This document shows positions 52,390-60,828 of a stretch of DNA of 64,000 nucleotides, piece after piece. The stretch comes from Nitrospirota bacterium (lineage in GTDB: Bacteria > Nitrospirota > Thermodesulfovibrionia > Thermodesulfovibrionales > Dissulfurispiraceae): positions 62,001-126,000 of the forward strand of contig JBFMHE010000003.1 of NCBI GenBank assembly GCA_040752355.1, read 5' to 3'. Position 1 is the first letter of the stretch. Every line of letters begins with the position of its first letter. Under the pieces are notes generated by a model. It saw only the letters and a program-made list of their open reading frames with translations. It was not told where the DNA came from and did not search any database. The position numbers were made by a program, and so were the translations under genes.

Positions 52390-52941
52390 ATGAGCATGAA
52401 GCTGCAACACTTCTTCTCGAAAATGAAGGGCGGGGCGGTATGCCCGCCGGGGGCGTGCCCCCAGGAGATCGCCTGGGCCTTCATAGGGTCGGTTATCGGC
52501 ATCGGCATCTGCGGGTATATCTCGTCGCAGTTCCTCGAGCCGCGGGAGCTGACGCTTATCATAGGCTCATTCGGCGCCTCCGCAGTGCTCGTCTATGCCG
52601 CTATCAAGAGCCCCCTCGCCCAGCCGAGGAACCTCGTCGGCGGCCATATCCTATCAGCGCTCGCAGGGGTGGCGTGCTACAAGCTTTTCGGCGGAACGGT
52701 CTGGGTGGCTGCTGCGCTCGCCGTCTCTGCCGCCATAGCGGCGATGCTCGCGACCAGGACCCTCCATCCCCCCGGAGGGGCGACGGCGCTCATCGCCGTT
52801 ATCGGCGGCGAAAAGATACATAGCCTCGGCTTCCTTTATGCCCTCGTCCCCGCAGGCGCCGGCGCGCTCATCCTCCTGATCGTCGCCCTCATCGTCAACA
52901 ACCTGGCACGAGACCGGAAGTATCCCGAATACTGGGTGTAG
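52390..52941 (+). CDS. HPP-family membrane protein
   Basis: A 183-residue membrane protein with four hydrophobic helices and the family HPP signature in ATRTLHPPGGATALIA. HPP proteins have been linked to nitrite transport in plants and cyanobacteria, but bacterial members are mostly uncharacterised. The gene is monocistronic, between divergent mfd and convergent carbonic anhydrase. A hairpin terminator follows immediately and a palindrome lies 70 nt upstream. An alternative ATG (52396) would remove only two residues. Confidence 0.85.
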   Translation: MSMKLQHFFSKMKGGAVCPPGACPQEIAWAFIGSVIGIGICGYISSQFLEPRELTLIIGSFGASAVLVYAAIKSPLAQPRNLVGGHILSALAGVACYKLFGGTVWVAAALAVSAAIAAMLATRTLHPPGGATALIAVIGGEKIHSLGFLYALVPAGAGALILLIVALIVNNLARDRKYPEYWV

Positions 52942-52944
52942 AAG

Positions 52945-52969
52945 CGGGAGGGCCTGGTGAGCCCTCCCG
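52945..52969. terminator. Bidirectional hairpin between convergent genes
   Basis: CGGGAGGGC (52945-52953), 7-nt loop, GCCCTCCCG (52961-52969): a perfect 9-bp GC-rich stem right after the HPP stop and before the carbonic anhydrase stop on the opposite strand. No clear T run follows, so intrinsic termination may be partial. Confidence 0.65.
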
Positions 52970-52990
52970 GCCCCTCCCGGGAAGGAAGAG

Positions 52991-53698
52991 TTAACGAGCG
53001 GCTGTTTTCTGCGGTGGCGCTGCCGGAGCGGGAGCGGCTGCGCCGAGGATCTCGACCTCGCCGCTGCCGAAGTGGTACATCGCGGTAACGACCTTGAGCT
53101 CGCCCTTCTCGATGAGATGCTTCAGCACCGGGCTCTTCCTGAGCATGTAGTTCTGCGAGAGCAGGACGTTTTCCCTGATCGCGTTATTCAGCATATCCTC
53201 TCTGCTGCCGCCCTTCATCTGGGCCTTCTTCACCGCCGGCATTATCTTCCTGACGATCGCGCCGATGTTGCCTTCCGGCTTTCCTTTTGCATCGAGCGTG
53301 GCGGCGACGGCGCCGCACTTCTCATGGCCGAGGATCACGAGGAGCGGGGTATGGAGGTGTTCCGCAGCATATTCGATGCTGCCGAGGGTGACAGGATCGA
53401 GCACATTGCCGGCAACCCGCACCACGAAGACATCCCCGAGGCACTGGTCGAAGATGATCTCGGGGGCCACCCGCGAATCGGAACAGGCGACGACGATCGC
53501 CGAAGGATTCTGGCCGAGCGTGCAGGCCTTTCTTTTGGCATCGAGATCGTATTTTTCCGGTGCCAGGGAAACGAACCGCTTGTTTCCCTCCATCAACTTG
53601 GCGAACGACTCCTCGCCTTTCGCGACCAGTCCGAAGACAATCCCGGCAGAGGCGAGCACGACGAGCACCAGCGAGACTGCAAGTCCTCTCTTCATCAT
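52991..53698 (-). CDS. Periplasmic beta-class carbonic anhydrase
   Basis: A 235-residue zinc enzyme that interconverts CO2 and bicarbonate. A signal peptide or anchor covers about 1-24 (LAVSLVLVVLASAGIVFGL), placing it outside the cytoplasm. Zinc ligands and catalytic residues are C72-x-D74-x-R76 (ACSDSRV) and H125-x2-C128 (GHEKCG). A Pro/Ala-rich C-terminal tail follows. GGAGGT precedes the ATG. Its gene converges on the HPP gene and shares the hairpin terminator. A periplasmic location is less usual for the beta class. Confidence 0.9.
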   Translation of the reverse strand: MMKRGLAVSLVLVVLASAGIVFGLVAKGEESFAKLMEGNKRFVSLAPEKYDLDAKRKACTLGQNPSAIVVACSDSRVAPEIIFDQCLGDVFVVRVAGNVLDPVTLGSIEYAAEHLHTPLLVILGHEKCGAVAATLDAKGKPEGNIGAIVRKIMPAVKKAQMKGGSREDMLNNAIRENVLLSQNYMLRKSPVLKHLIEKGELKVVTAMYHFGSGEVEILGAAAPAPAAPPQKTAAR

Positions 53699-53789
53699 GT
53701 AAGAGACCTCCCGTTCAAAAAATGGTCTGCTGCATGAAATGCAGCCTTATATAATGCAAAGCACGAGACAGAATGAGAACTATATGATA

Positions 53790-54269
53790 TCACGAGGAGC
53801 CGCTCTTTGTCTCAGGAAGGCACGAGATCTTTCTGACTATCTCGGTCGTCGACCGGCCGCACACATACGGAAGACTCCGGACCTCGGCTACGATATCGGC
53901 GCCGACGATATCCTCTCTCTTCCAGTCGCCGCCCTTCACCAGGACATCGGGACGGAGATACGCGATCAGCTCATAGGGGGTATCCTCGGTGAAGAGCGTT
54001 ACATAGTCCACCATTTCGAGAGCGGCGAGCACCTCGGCCCGCTCTGCTTCGGGGGTGATGGGGCGGTTCGGCTTGAGCCGCCGCACCGAGGCATCGGTGT
54101 TGAGGCCGACGACGAGGACATCGCCGAGCCGCTTCGCCTCCCTGAGATACCTGATATGCCCTATATGAATGAGGTCGAAGCAGCCGTTGGTAAAGACGAG
54201 CCTCTTTCCCTCCCGCCTCAACGAGACAGCGATATCCTTCAACGCCTCCCAGGTAACGACGCTACCCAT
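53790..54269 (-). CDS. rfaE2: D-glycero-beta-D-manno-heptose 1-phosphate adenylyltransferase
   Basis: A 159-residue single-domain nucleotidyltransferase of the HldE C-terminal (RfaE2) type. It activates heptose phosphate with ATP for LPS core synthesis. [16 protein letters not shown] holds the HxGH catalytic motif; VKGGDW and [11 protein letters not shown] are further family blocks. The kinase half is not fused, so a separate hldA is expected elsewhere. The ATG at 54269 overlaps the NUDIX stop by 8 nt. A longer upstream frame lies inside the NUDIX gene and is rejected. Confidence 0.9.
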   Translation of the reverse strand: MGSVVTWEALKDIAVSLRREGKRLVFTNGCFDLIHIGHIRYLREAKRLGDVLVVGLNTDASVRRLKPNRPITPEAERAEVLAALEMVDYVTLFTEDTPYELIAYLRPDVLVKGGDWKREDIVGADIVAEVRSLPYVCGRSTTEIVRKISCLPETKSGSS

Positions 54270-54702
54270 GCGCTGCCAGCAGTTCCTTTGCCTTCTCGAG
54301 TATCTCCCGGTCGCTCTTGTATGCCACCTCGGAAACCGCGGCCTCGAGCGGAACCCAGCGCGCCTCATCGACCTCGGCAGAGGCGCCGGCGAGCTCGCCG
54401 CCCACATACTCGACCAGGAAGAACGTGACCGTCTTGCGGTACTTCACGTTCTCGTTCTTCTGATAGAACCAGTAGGACTTGTCGCCGAGTGAGCCTACGA
54501 TCCTGCCGGTCAGGCCCGTCTCCTCGCCTATCTCCCGGAGGGCGGTCACTTCGGCCTTTTCCCCCTTGTCGATGATCCCCTTGGGAAGCGTCCATACCGT
54601 CCTGTCCCTTGTGGCGATGAGCGCCACCTCGACCGCCGTTCCGGTCCTCCTGAAGACGACGCCTCCTGCCGAGCGCAGATGTTTTATCGTTGCGGGCTTC
54701 AT
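54262..54702 (-). CDS. NUDIX hydrolase
   Basis: A 146-residue hydrolase with a perfect Nudix box: G42-x5-E48-x7-R56-E57-I-G-E-E-x-G-L. The early SAGGVVFRR and LPKG segments resemble diadenosine tetraphosphate (Ap4A) hydrolases or other housecleaning enzymes. The exact substrate cannot be told. It is co-transcribed with rfaE2 (8-nt overlap) and lies just downstream of the rseP-dxr-cdsA-uppS run on the same strand. Confidence 0.88.
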   Translation of the reverse strand: MKPATIKHLRSAGGVVFRRTGTAVEVALIATRDRTVWTLPKGIIDKGEKAEVTALREIGEETGLTGRIVGSLGDKSYWFYQKNENVKYRKTVTFFLVEYVGGELAGASAEVDEARWVPLEAAVSEVAYKSDREILEKAKELLAAHG

Positions 54703-54711
54703 ACTAATCCG

Positions 54712-54806
54712 TAACGGGTAATCCGTAATGCGTGGTCCGTGAAAGACAAGGCTTCTGATCCCCTCCCGTCTCTTTACCCATTACGCGCTACGCACCACGC
54801 GTCACG
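54712..54806. repeat. Intergenic inverted array of short GC-rich units
   Basis: Units such as GTAATCCGTAACG and TGCGTGGTCCGTG on the left face CCATTACGCGCTACGC and CACCACGCGTCACGG on the right, forming an imperfect dyad between rseP and the NUDIX gene. No gene fits here. Confidence 0.6.
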
Positions 54807-54810
54807 GTTG

Positions 54811-55893
54811 TTATGGCAGCGGCTTGCCGCTGATGATCCTGAATATGTCGTTGTAAAAGGCGAAGAGCATCAGCATGATCAGCAGGGCGAGGCCGATACG
54901 CTGGGCGACCATCACCGCGGTCTCGCTCAGGGGCTTTCCGGTGATCGCCTCGATCCCGAGGAGCAGGATATGGCCCCCGTCGAGCACCGGCACCGGCAGA
55001 AGGTTCAATATGCCGAGATTGATGCTGATGACGGCAGCAAAGACGAAGAAGCTCATCGGCCCTGCGGCTGCCTGCTTCTCGGCGAGCTGGAAGATGAGGA
55101 TAGGCCCCCCTATGGTCTCGGCGGGGATGACCCGCTGAATGAGCTTTACAATGCCGACGAGCGTGATCTCGATGATCTCCCAGGTCTTGAGGAAGGCGTT
55201 CCTGAAGGCGGTGGGAAGGTCCTCTTTCACCATGGCGGTCTCGCCGGAGTGCGTTATCCCGATAACGCCGATCTCCTCGATCTCGCCGAAGATATTGGGG
55301 ATCTTCTTTACCTCGGGGGTGACGGTGACGGTCCGGGAGTCTCCGTTGCGCAGCACCGTAAGCGCAACGGGCTTTTGCGGATGCTCGCGTATGATCTCGG
55401 TCATGTCGGTCCAGTAGTGGATCGGCGTACCGTTCACCTCTTTGATGACATCGCCCTTGGCAAGCATCGCCCGTGCGGCAGGGGTGTCCGGCATGACATC
55501 GCCGACAACGGGAAGGAGGGTCGGTACCCCGGCGAGGTAGACGAAAAAGAAGACGACCACCGCGGTAAGAATATTGAACAGCGGACCCGCCAGGATAATG
55601 AGGACCCGCTTGTACGCAGGCTGATGCCTGAAGGAGCGCTCCCGCTCGGACGCTTCGGCATCTTCCTCCACCTCGCCGATATCTTCCTGCCCGAGCATCT
55701 TTACATAGCCCCCCAGGGGAACGGCGGAGAGGAGGTATTCCGTCTCGCCGATCTTCCTTCCGATCACCTTCGGCCCGAACCCGAGAGAGAACTTGAGCAC
55801 CTTGACCCCGCTCCATTTGGCCAGCAGGAAATGGCCCAGCTCATGGATGAATATCAGGAAGCCGAAAAGGACAACGGCCGAGATAATGCTCAT
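54811..55893 (-). CDS. rseP: Site-2 intramembrane zinc protease RseP
   Basis: A 360-residue inner-membrane metalloprotease that cleaves anti-sigma factors and leftover signal peptides within the membrane. The zinc motif H17-E18-L-G-H21 lies in the first helix. A PDZ domain (about 110-200, GDVMPDTPAARAMLAKGD) follows, then NLLPVPVLDGGH, the third zinc-ligand block. The order uppS-cdsA-dxr-rseP is a common bacterial gene order. Length is slightly short of E. coli RseP, which has two PDZ domains; one is seen here. Confidence 0.96.
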   Translation of the reverse strand: MSIISAVVLFGFLIFIHELGHFLLAKWSGVKVLKFSLGFGPKVIGRKIGETEYLLSAVPLGGYVKMLGQEDIGEVEEDAEASERERSFRHQPAYKRVLIILAGPLFNILTAVVVFFFVYLAGVPTLLPVVGDVMPDTPAARAMLAKGDVIKEVNGTPIHYWTDMTEIIREHPQKPVALTVLRNGDSRTVTVTPEVKKIPNIFGEIEEIGVIGITHSGETAMVKEDLPTAFRNAFLKTWEIIEITLVGIVKLIQRVIPAETIGGPILIFQLAEKQAAAGPMSFFVFAAVISINLGILNLLPVPVLDGGHILLLGIEAITGKPLSETAVMVAQRIGLALLIMLMLFAFYNDIFRIISGKPLP

Positions 55894-55936
55894 TCAGGTA
55901 ATTCCTCCTCCGGATCAGCTCATAGCAACGGCAAAC

Positions 55937-56009
55937 AGCTCATAGCTCATAGTATACACAATTAATTATCGTGCCTTTGCCATGAGCCATCAGCCACGAG
56001 CTATGAGCT
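55937..56009. repeat. Inverted AGCTCAT-type repeat array overlapping the dxr 3' end
   Basis: AGCTCATAGCTC (55937-55948) and its complement GAGCTATGAGCT (55998-56009) are a perfect 12-bp pair. The right arm codes the last residues of dxr, so the array has spread over the 3' end of that gene. Confidence 0.75.
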
Positions 56010-57147
56010 TTCTCGCTTCTTCCCGCGCCCGCCGGTCTGCATCGAGCACCACGGCGAGGTCGTCAGCAGGCTGTACGGTATGGCCGTCCATTATTTTTCT
56101 AATTATAGCAGGTATCTTGTTAAAACCAACAGCGCCCTCCAGGAAGGCGGCGACAGCAGCTTCATTTGCTGCATTGAGGACTGCCGGCATGGTCCCGCCT
56201 GCATGCAGCGCATCGTAAGCGAGCGCAAGGCAGGGGAAGGCTGCCGTATCGGGCCGCATGAAGGTCAAACCGGCGAGGGTCTCCCAGGCGAGGGGCTCCA
56301 GGACGGCATCGAGCCGTTCGGGGTACGAGAGGGCATACGCGATGGGCCCTTTCATGTCGGGCTTTGAAAGCTGTGCTATACAGCTGTTGTCGGTAAACTC
56401 CACCATGGAATGAATGATGCTCTGGGGATGAATCAGCACCTCGATCATGGCAGGGGGGAGATCGAAGAGGTAACGCGCTTCGATCACCTCGAGCCCTTTG
56501 TTCATGAGGGTCGCTGAGTCGATAGTGATCTTCCTCCCCATGCTCCAGTTCGGGTGCCTGAGGGCGTCTTCGGCAGAGACCGTTTCCAGCTCCTTTGCGG
56601 TCTTCCCGATGAACGGACCGCCGGAGGCGGTGAGGAGGATCCTCTTGATCTCCTCCTTGCGGTATCCCCTGAGGCACTGAAAGATGGCGCTGTGCTCGCT
56701 GTCCGTAGGGAAGAGCAGGGCGCCGCACCGCTGTGCTTCTGCCAGGGCGATCGGACCCGCCATGACCAGGGTCTCTTTATTGGCGAGGGCGATCGTCTTC
56801 CCCGCCCTGATCGCCGCAAGCGTGGGCATGAGCCCTGCGGCGCCGACTATGGCGGAGATAACGACATGGGCGTGCTCCGCAGCCGCTGCACTGCTGATGC
56901 CTTCGACGCCGCAGCGGAGCTCGGGGCCCTTGCCGCTTCCGAGGGCCTCCTGCACTGCCCGCAGAGACACCTCATCGGCAACAGCGGCGACCTCGGGGGT
57001 GAATCGCCTGATTTGTTCGAGAAGAAGGGGGACATTCCTGCCTGCGGTCAGGCCGACAACCCTGAAACGCTCCGGAAAGCGTGCAATGACCTCCAGGGCG
57101 CTCCTGCCGATCGAGCCGGTCGAGCCGAGTATGACGATGTTTTTCAT
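55990..57147 (-). CDS. dxr: 1-deoxy-D-xylulose 5-phosphate reductoisomerase
   Basis: A 385-residue NADPH enzyme of the MEP isoprenoid pathway that feeds undecaprenyl carrier synthesis. The NADPH loop is ILGSTGSIGRSALEVI. LANKETLVMAG, PTDSEHSAIFQCL with the metal-binding acids, TASGGPF, and the PNWSMGRKITIDSATLMNKG segment (quoted in part: WSMGRKITIDSATLMNKG) are family signatures. Its final residues KLIARG come from the AGCTCAT repeat array. It overlaps cdsA by 4 nt. Confidence 0.97.
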   Translation of the reverse strand: MKNIVILGSTGSIGRSALEVIARFPERFRVVGLTAGRNVPLLLEQIRRFTPEVAAVADEVSLRAVQEALGSGKGPELRCGVEGISSAAAAEHAHVVISAIVGAAGLMPTLAAIRAGKTIALANKETLVMAGPIALAEAQRCGALLFPTDSEHSAIFQCLRGYRKEEIKRILLTASGGPFIGKTAKELETVSAEDALRHPNWSMGRKITIDSATLMNKGLEVIEARYLFDLPPAMIEVLIHPQSIIHSMVEFTDNSCIAQLSKPDMKGPIAYALSYPERLDAVLEPLAWETLAGLTFMRPDTAAFPCLALAYDALHAGGTMPAVLNAANEAAVAAFLEGAVGFNKIPAIIRKIMDGHTVQPADDLAVVLDADRRAREEARKLIARG

Positions 57148-57935
57148 AAGAGCAGCGTTACCCCGTAGAGGACCGGGCCTGCGAAGAGGACGCCGTCGAT
57201 TTTATCGAGCACGCCGCCGTGCCCCGGGATCAGCGCCCCCGAATCTTTTACCCCCGCATCCCTCTTGAACATGGATTCGACGAGGTCGCCCACGATCGTG
57301 ACCGCGCCTACAACGGCGCCTATGCCGAGCAGGAGAGGGATGCCGATCCCCTTCAGGAGCAGGCTTCCGAACAGGAGCGCGGCAAAGGCCCCGCCGGCCA
57401 CCGATCCGAGCCCGCCCGCCACGGTCTTGTTGGGGCTCACCTCTTTATAGAGCTTGCGCCTGCCGATGCTCTTGCCGATATAGTAGGCGGCGCTGTCGGA
57501 CGCCCAGACACAGCCGTACAAAAACAGTATCCATTCATATCCCTGCATCCGCAAATACCACTGCGACAAAAGCAGGGGAGGGATATAGAGGAAGCCGGTG
57601 AGCGCCGGTGCGACATCGGGGAGCGATGCGACGGGATCTTTGATCATGAAGAGGCGCACGGCGGCGATGAGCATGAACGTCAGCATGAAGAGCACCGGGT
57701 AGAGGACCGGCAGGAGCGCAGCCGGAGCGAGAGGAACCAGGAGAAACGCGCTGCCTGCGACGATACCGAGGAGCGCGAGCGGCTGCTTCGTCCGGTACAT
57801 CATGGTGAACTCCCTCTGGGCGAGTACGTTGATAAGCAGCAAGAGGGCGAGGAAATAGTAGGGTGAGAGCTTCGAGATATAGAAATAGAAGAGGGGGAGG
57901 ACTATCGCGGCGACCAGCAGTCGTCGGGAGTGCAT
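57144..57935 (-). CDS. cdsA: Phosphatidate cytidylyltransferase
   Basis: A 263-residue integral membrane enzyme that makes CDP-diacylglycerol for phospholipid synthesis. About seven hydrophobic helices are visible. The C-terminal signature SMFKRDAGVKDSGALIPGHG, continuing to GVLDKIDGVLFAGP, matches the S-x2-KR-x5-D-x4-P-G-H-G-G-x2-D-x3-D pattern. The ATG at 57935 is taken as the start because it leaves 4 nt after uppS. A longer frame to 57962 would overlap that gene. Confidence 0.95.
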   Translation of the reverse strand: MHSRRLLVAAIVLPLFYFYISKLSPYYFLALLLLINVLAQREFTMMYRTKQPLALLGIVAGSAFLLVPLAPAALLPVLYPVLFMLTFMLIAAVRLFMIKDPVASLPDVAPALTGFLYIPPLLLSQWYLRMQGYEWILFLYGCVWASDSAAYYIGKSIGRRKLYKEVSPNKTVAGGLGSVAGGAFAALLFGSLLLKGIGIPLLLGIGAVVGAVTIVGDLVESMFKRDAGVKDSGALIPGHGGVLDKIDGVLFAGPVLYGVTLLL

Positions 57936-57939
57936 ACGC

Positions 57940-58695
57940 CTAGTCGCTCCAGGTGTCGGCAAGACCCAATGACTTCTCGATGAGAAAGCTTTTCGATCCT
58001 TCGATCCTGCCGAAGCGCCGCTCTCTCATCCGGTACTGGTGGAGCGCTTCCAGGAGCTCCTCCTTCGTGAAGTCGGGCCACAGGGTGGGAGTGAAGTAGA
58101 ACTCGGCATAGGCCGACTGCCAGATGAGAAAGTTGCTCACCCGCTGCTCGCCGCTCGTCCTGATGATGAGATCGGGGTCGGGGACGCCGGCGGTATCGAG
58201 CAGCCCTCCAAAATAATCCTCCGTTATCTCATCCGGCTGCGCGCCGCGCCTGACCGCTTCCCGCACCGCGCGGACGATCTCGTCTCTTCCGCCGTAGCTC
58301 AGGGCGCACTGGAAGATGAGACCGTTGTTGCCCGCCGTTCTCTGCTCGACGAATTCGATGAGGGTCCGGATATGGCCGGGCAGGCGATCCCTGTTCCCGA
58401 TGATCCTGAACCGGATACCTTCCCTCATGAAGGTGAGGAACTCCTTCTGCAGCGTGGACTCGAGGAGGGTCATGATGACCGAGACCTCCTCTTCGGGCCT
58501 GAGCCAGTTCTCTATGGAGAAGGCGTAGAGCGAGAGCGCCTCCACGCCGAGCCCTTTTGCCGCGCTGACGATCTCGCCGACCCGCTCCACACCTCTTTTA
58601 TGCCCCTCGTAGCGGGGGAGCCCCCTGAGCTCGGCCCACCGCCCGTTGCCGTCCATGATGATCCCGATATGTCTCGGAATACCTCTCTGCTCCAC
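57940..58695 (-). CDS. uppS: Undecaprenyl diphosphate synthase
   Basis: A 251-residue cis-prenyltransferase that builds the C55 carrier used for peptidoglycan and for the glycan locus on the left. IIMDGNGRWAELRGLPRYEG holds the catalytic Asp and pyrophosphate loop. LSLYAFSIENWLRP and IIRTSGEQRVSNFLIWQSAY follow. The start is GTG with GGGAGG upstream. It is the first gene of the uppS-cdsA-dxr-rseP run on this strand. Confidence 0.97.
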   Translation of the reverse strand: MEQRGIPRHIGIIMDGNGRWAELRGLPRYEGHKRGVERVGEIVSAAKGLGVEALSLYAFSIENWLRPEEEVSVIMTLLESTLQKEFLTFMREGIRFRIIGNRDRLPGHIRTLIEFVEQRTAGNNGLIFQCALSYGGRDEIVRAVREAVRRGAQPDEITEDYFGGLLDTAGVPDPDLIIRTSGEQRVSNFLIWQSAYAEFYFTPTLWPDFTKEELLEALHQYRMRERRFGRIEGSKSFLIEKSLGLADTWSD

Positions 58696-58724
58696 CCCTT
58701 ATTCCTCCCGTTAAAACAAATCCG

Positions 58725-58793
58725 AAACTCGAAATCCGAAACGTCGGATACTGATTTTTCTGTTTAGAATTTCGACATTCGTGCTTCGAGTTT
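58725..58793. repeat. Inverted repeat upstream of uppS
   Basis: AAACTCGAA (58725-58733) and TTCGAGTTT (58785-58793) form a perfect 9-bp pair with related CCGAAAC/CGAAATC units between, in the gap to the FG-GAP gene. It may terminate the upstream transcript or belong to the intergenic array class. Confidence 0.6.
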
Positions 58794-58803
58794 GCCGTAA
58801 CTT

Positions 58804-60675
58804 CTATTTCCCTTTGAGCGAGAATACGTACAGCATGATGCCGCGCGGGAGCATGCCCTTGAGAAGGTTCTTCGCCTTATCGGTCAGCGGCACCTTGGTG
58901 AGGACGACCATTCTGTCGCCGATCATGTGGTAATCGATCACCTCTCCTCCCGCATGCTCGATGAAGGTCCGCTCTTCGACATCGATACCGTTCCACCAGA
59001 GGCTCCTGATCTCCGAGCTCTTGTATCCCAGCCCCTTCGCCATGCCGAGCAGCGGCTTGCGTTTGGGAACGAGCACCTCGATGCCGTTGGTGAGCAGGCG
59101 GTCCTTGACCGACCAGCTCCCGCGGTCCGTCATGACGGTCGGGGACTCTTTCTTGAAGCTGAGCGAGAACCCGCCGAAATCCTCCTTGCTCCTCCAGGTC
59201 TTGATGCCCTTCTCGGTGTAGAGGCCGAGATACCCGTAGTCGTCCCATGCAAAGAAGGCCTGGCGTCCATCGACAGAGGTCACCTGCTGAAAGTCGTAGA
59301 TATTGATCCCGGCCGGGACCTTGAGGGCGCTCCCCGTCGTGTAGGTACCCCCGTCGAAGCGGAACGCAACGACGCTGCCGTCGAACCCGTCGCTTTTATG
59401 ATACTTCTGCGCTGCCGCACCGTCGCCGAGCTTTCTCAGGAACAGCTCCGGAGCTTTCCATATCTGGGTGAATGCACCGCTGCTGAGCTCATAGATAAAG
59501 GAGTTCACCTTCCCGCTCTCCCGGGGAGCGTTGATCTCCTCGCTGCCGGCCTTTACACCGCCGCCGTAGAGCGAGGTGACGAGCAGCTCTTCCTTCCCGT
59601 TCTTATTCAGATCGACAGTGTCTATCCAGAGCACCTCGCTCGTCGAGGGGAGGGTGAATTCCCACAGGAATTTCAGATCGACTCCTGCCTGGTATGCCCG
59701 TACCGTAGCGCCTGCAACGACGATGATCTCCGGGGCTCCGTCTCCATCGAGGTCGCCGACAGCGAGCTTCTGCGCAGAGTAGGGGAGATGGAACGAGAGC
59801 AGGGCCTCTCCCTCCTGGGGGAGGAAGCGTGCAGCACGGGCGCGCAGCAGCCTGACACCGGCTGCATCGGTCGATACCGTCTTTTCTGAGAACTGCTTCC
59901 CGTCGCCTGCCCAGAGAAGCTTCTGGGTCATCGTGACGTGATCGGTAAACTCCCGACCGTGCAGCACGAGGACCGCCTCCGCGCCCTTCGCTTTAGCTTC
60001 AGCCATGATCTTCGCCGTATCGGCGGTGGCGAGCCCGGTATCGATCAGCTCGAAGCGCCCGCTCTCCTTGAGCGCCTGGTAATAGGCGTCGCCGAGGAAC
60101 CAGTCGATCTCTCCCTGAATGAAGAGGAGCTTTATCTTCGTCCCCGGGATCTTGATCTTCGTATTCAGAAACTCTTCAGCCTTGCCCGACGTAATGATGC
60201 CCTCGGCTTCGCGCGCGCCTGTCGCGGTGACCTCGATGGTGCCGACCGGGACCTCGACATTGCCGAGCGGCTCTTTGGTGACCGGATGGATGAAGCTGAC
60301 CCCCTCCCTGAAGACATTGAGCCGCATTCCCGTCTTGAGCGACTGCTTCCGGCCGGTATCGCCGGTACTGCCGGTACTGCCAGTACTGCCAGTACTGATA
60401 GTCACTGCAGTGCCGTTCACCGCGGTGATGGTCCCTGCCACGGGGCTGAAGTAGGAGAGTGCCTCGTCTCTCAACTCGGCAAGCCGCTGTTCTATACCAA
60501 TCGATCTGTCCGTTGTGGCCGGTCTGTCCGATGCGGACGGTCCGGTCGAACCGGCCGGTGCATCGGCGCTGCGGGAAACGACGGGATGAAAGAGAAAGAA
60601 AACAGAGCAGGCGAGTACGGCAGCTACGAGGGTCATGCGCCTGCTGCTCCCGGAATTATCTATTGGTATGGCCAT
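58804..60675 (-). CDS. FG-GAP/VCBS-repeat-containing secreted protein
   Basis: A 623-residue protein. An N-terminal hydrophobic segment (about 14-33, LVAAVLACSVFFLFHPVVS) acts as a signal or anchor. A Ser/Thr/Gly-rich stretch encoded by a 9-nt repeat follows. Then comes a region like the FlgT/LpoB-type N-terminal folds (about 150-250). From about 300 on, LAVGDLDGDGAPEIIVVAG and IDTVDLNKNGKEELLVTSLY are FG-GAP Asp-rich calcium-like loops of a beta-propeller. GGGGAG before ATG 60675 favours this start over 60741. Probable periplasmic or outer-membrane role, with function unknown. Confidence 0.72.
   Translation of the reverse strand: MAIPIDNSGSSRRMTLVAAVLACSVFFLFHPVVSRSADAPAGSTGPSASDRPATTDRSIGIEQRLAELRDEALSYFSPVAGTITAVNGTAVTISTGSTGSTGSTGDTGRKQSLKTGMRLNVFREGVSFIHPVTKEPLGNVEVPVGTIEVTATGAREAEGIITSGKAEEFLNTKIKIPGTKIKLLFIQGEIDWFLGDAYYQALKESGRFELIDTGLATADTAKIMAEAKAKGAEAVLVLHGREFTDHVTMTQKLLWAGDGKQFSEKTVSTDAAGVRLLRARAARFLPQEGEALLSFHLPYSAQKLAVGDLDGDGAPEIIVVAGATVRAYQAGVDLKFLWEFTLPSTSEVLWIDTVDLNKNGKEELLVTSLYGGGVKAGSEEINAPRESGKVNSFIYELSSGAFTQIWKAPELFLRKLGDGAAAQKYHKSDGFDGSVVAFRFDGGTYTTGSALKVPAGINIYDFQQVTSVDGRQAFFAWDDYGYLGLYTEKGIKTWRSKEDFGGFSLSFKKESPTVMTDRGSWSVKDRLLTNGIEVLVPKRKPLLGMAKGLGYKSSEIRSLWWNGIDVEERTFIEHAGGEVIDYHMIGDRMVVLTKVPLTDKAKNLLKGMLPRGIMLYVFSLKGK
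60352..60396. repeat. 9-nt tandem repeat inside the FG-GAP gene
   Basis: Five successive 9-nt units of the type GCCGGTACT/GCCAGTACT (first unit GCCGGTATC). Each adds Ser-Thr-Gly to the protein, so copy-number change keeps the reading frame. Confidence 0.8.
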
Positions 60676-60828
60676 AATAATGCTCCCCTTCCGAAACAAG
60701 AGTCCGGCATGATGCTGCCGTGATTCACGATCTGCAGTCATACAGCAATTTACACAGTTTAAAATATGGGGTAGGGTTAAGTCAAAACCCTTGACTAAAG
60801 GGCGGAGTTAGAGTTTAAATACTTTACT

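Noticed and set aside
54270-54407. N-terminal extension of rfaE2
   Set aside because: It lies on the NUDIX coding sequence, is Arg/Pro-rich and not like the family.
54739-55965. A 408-codon plus-strand frame opposite rseP
   Set aside because: Same cause: high GC on the antisense of rseP. The product is low-complexity and acidic with no family features.
60780-60796. AGTCAA-N5-TTGACT dyad before bamD as an operator
   Set aside because: It is short and overlaps a plausible -35 box. Chance cannot be excluded, so it is only mentioned with the palindrome at 52307.
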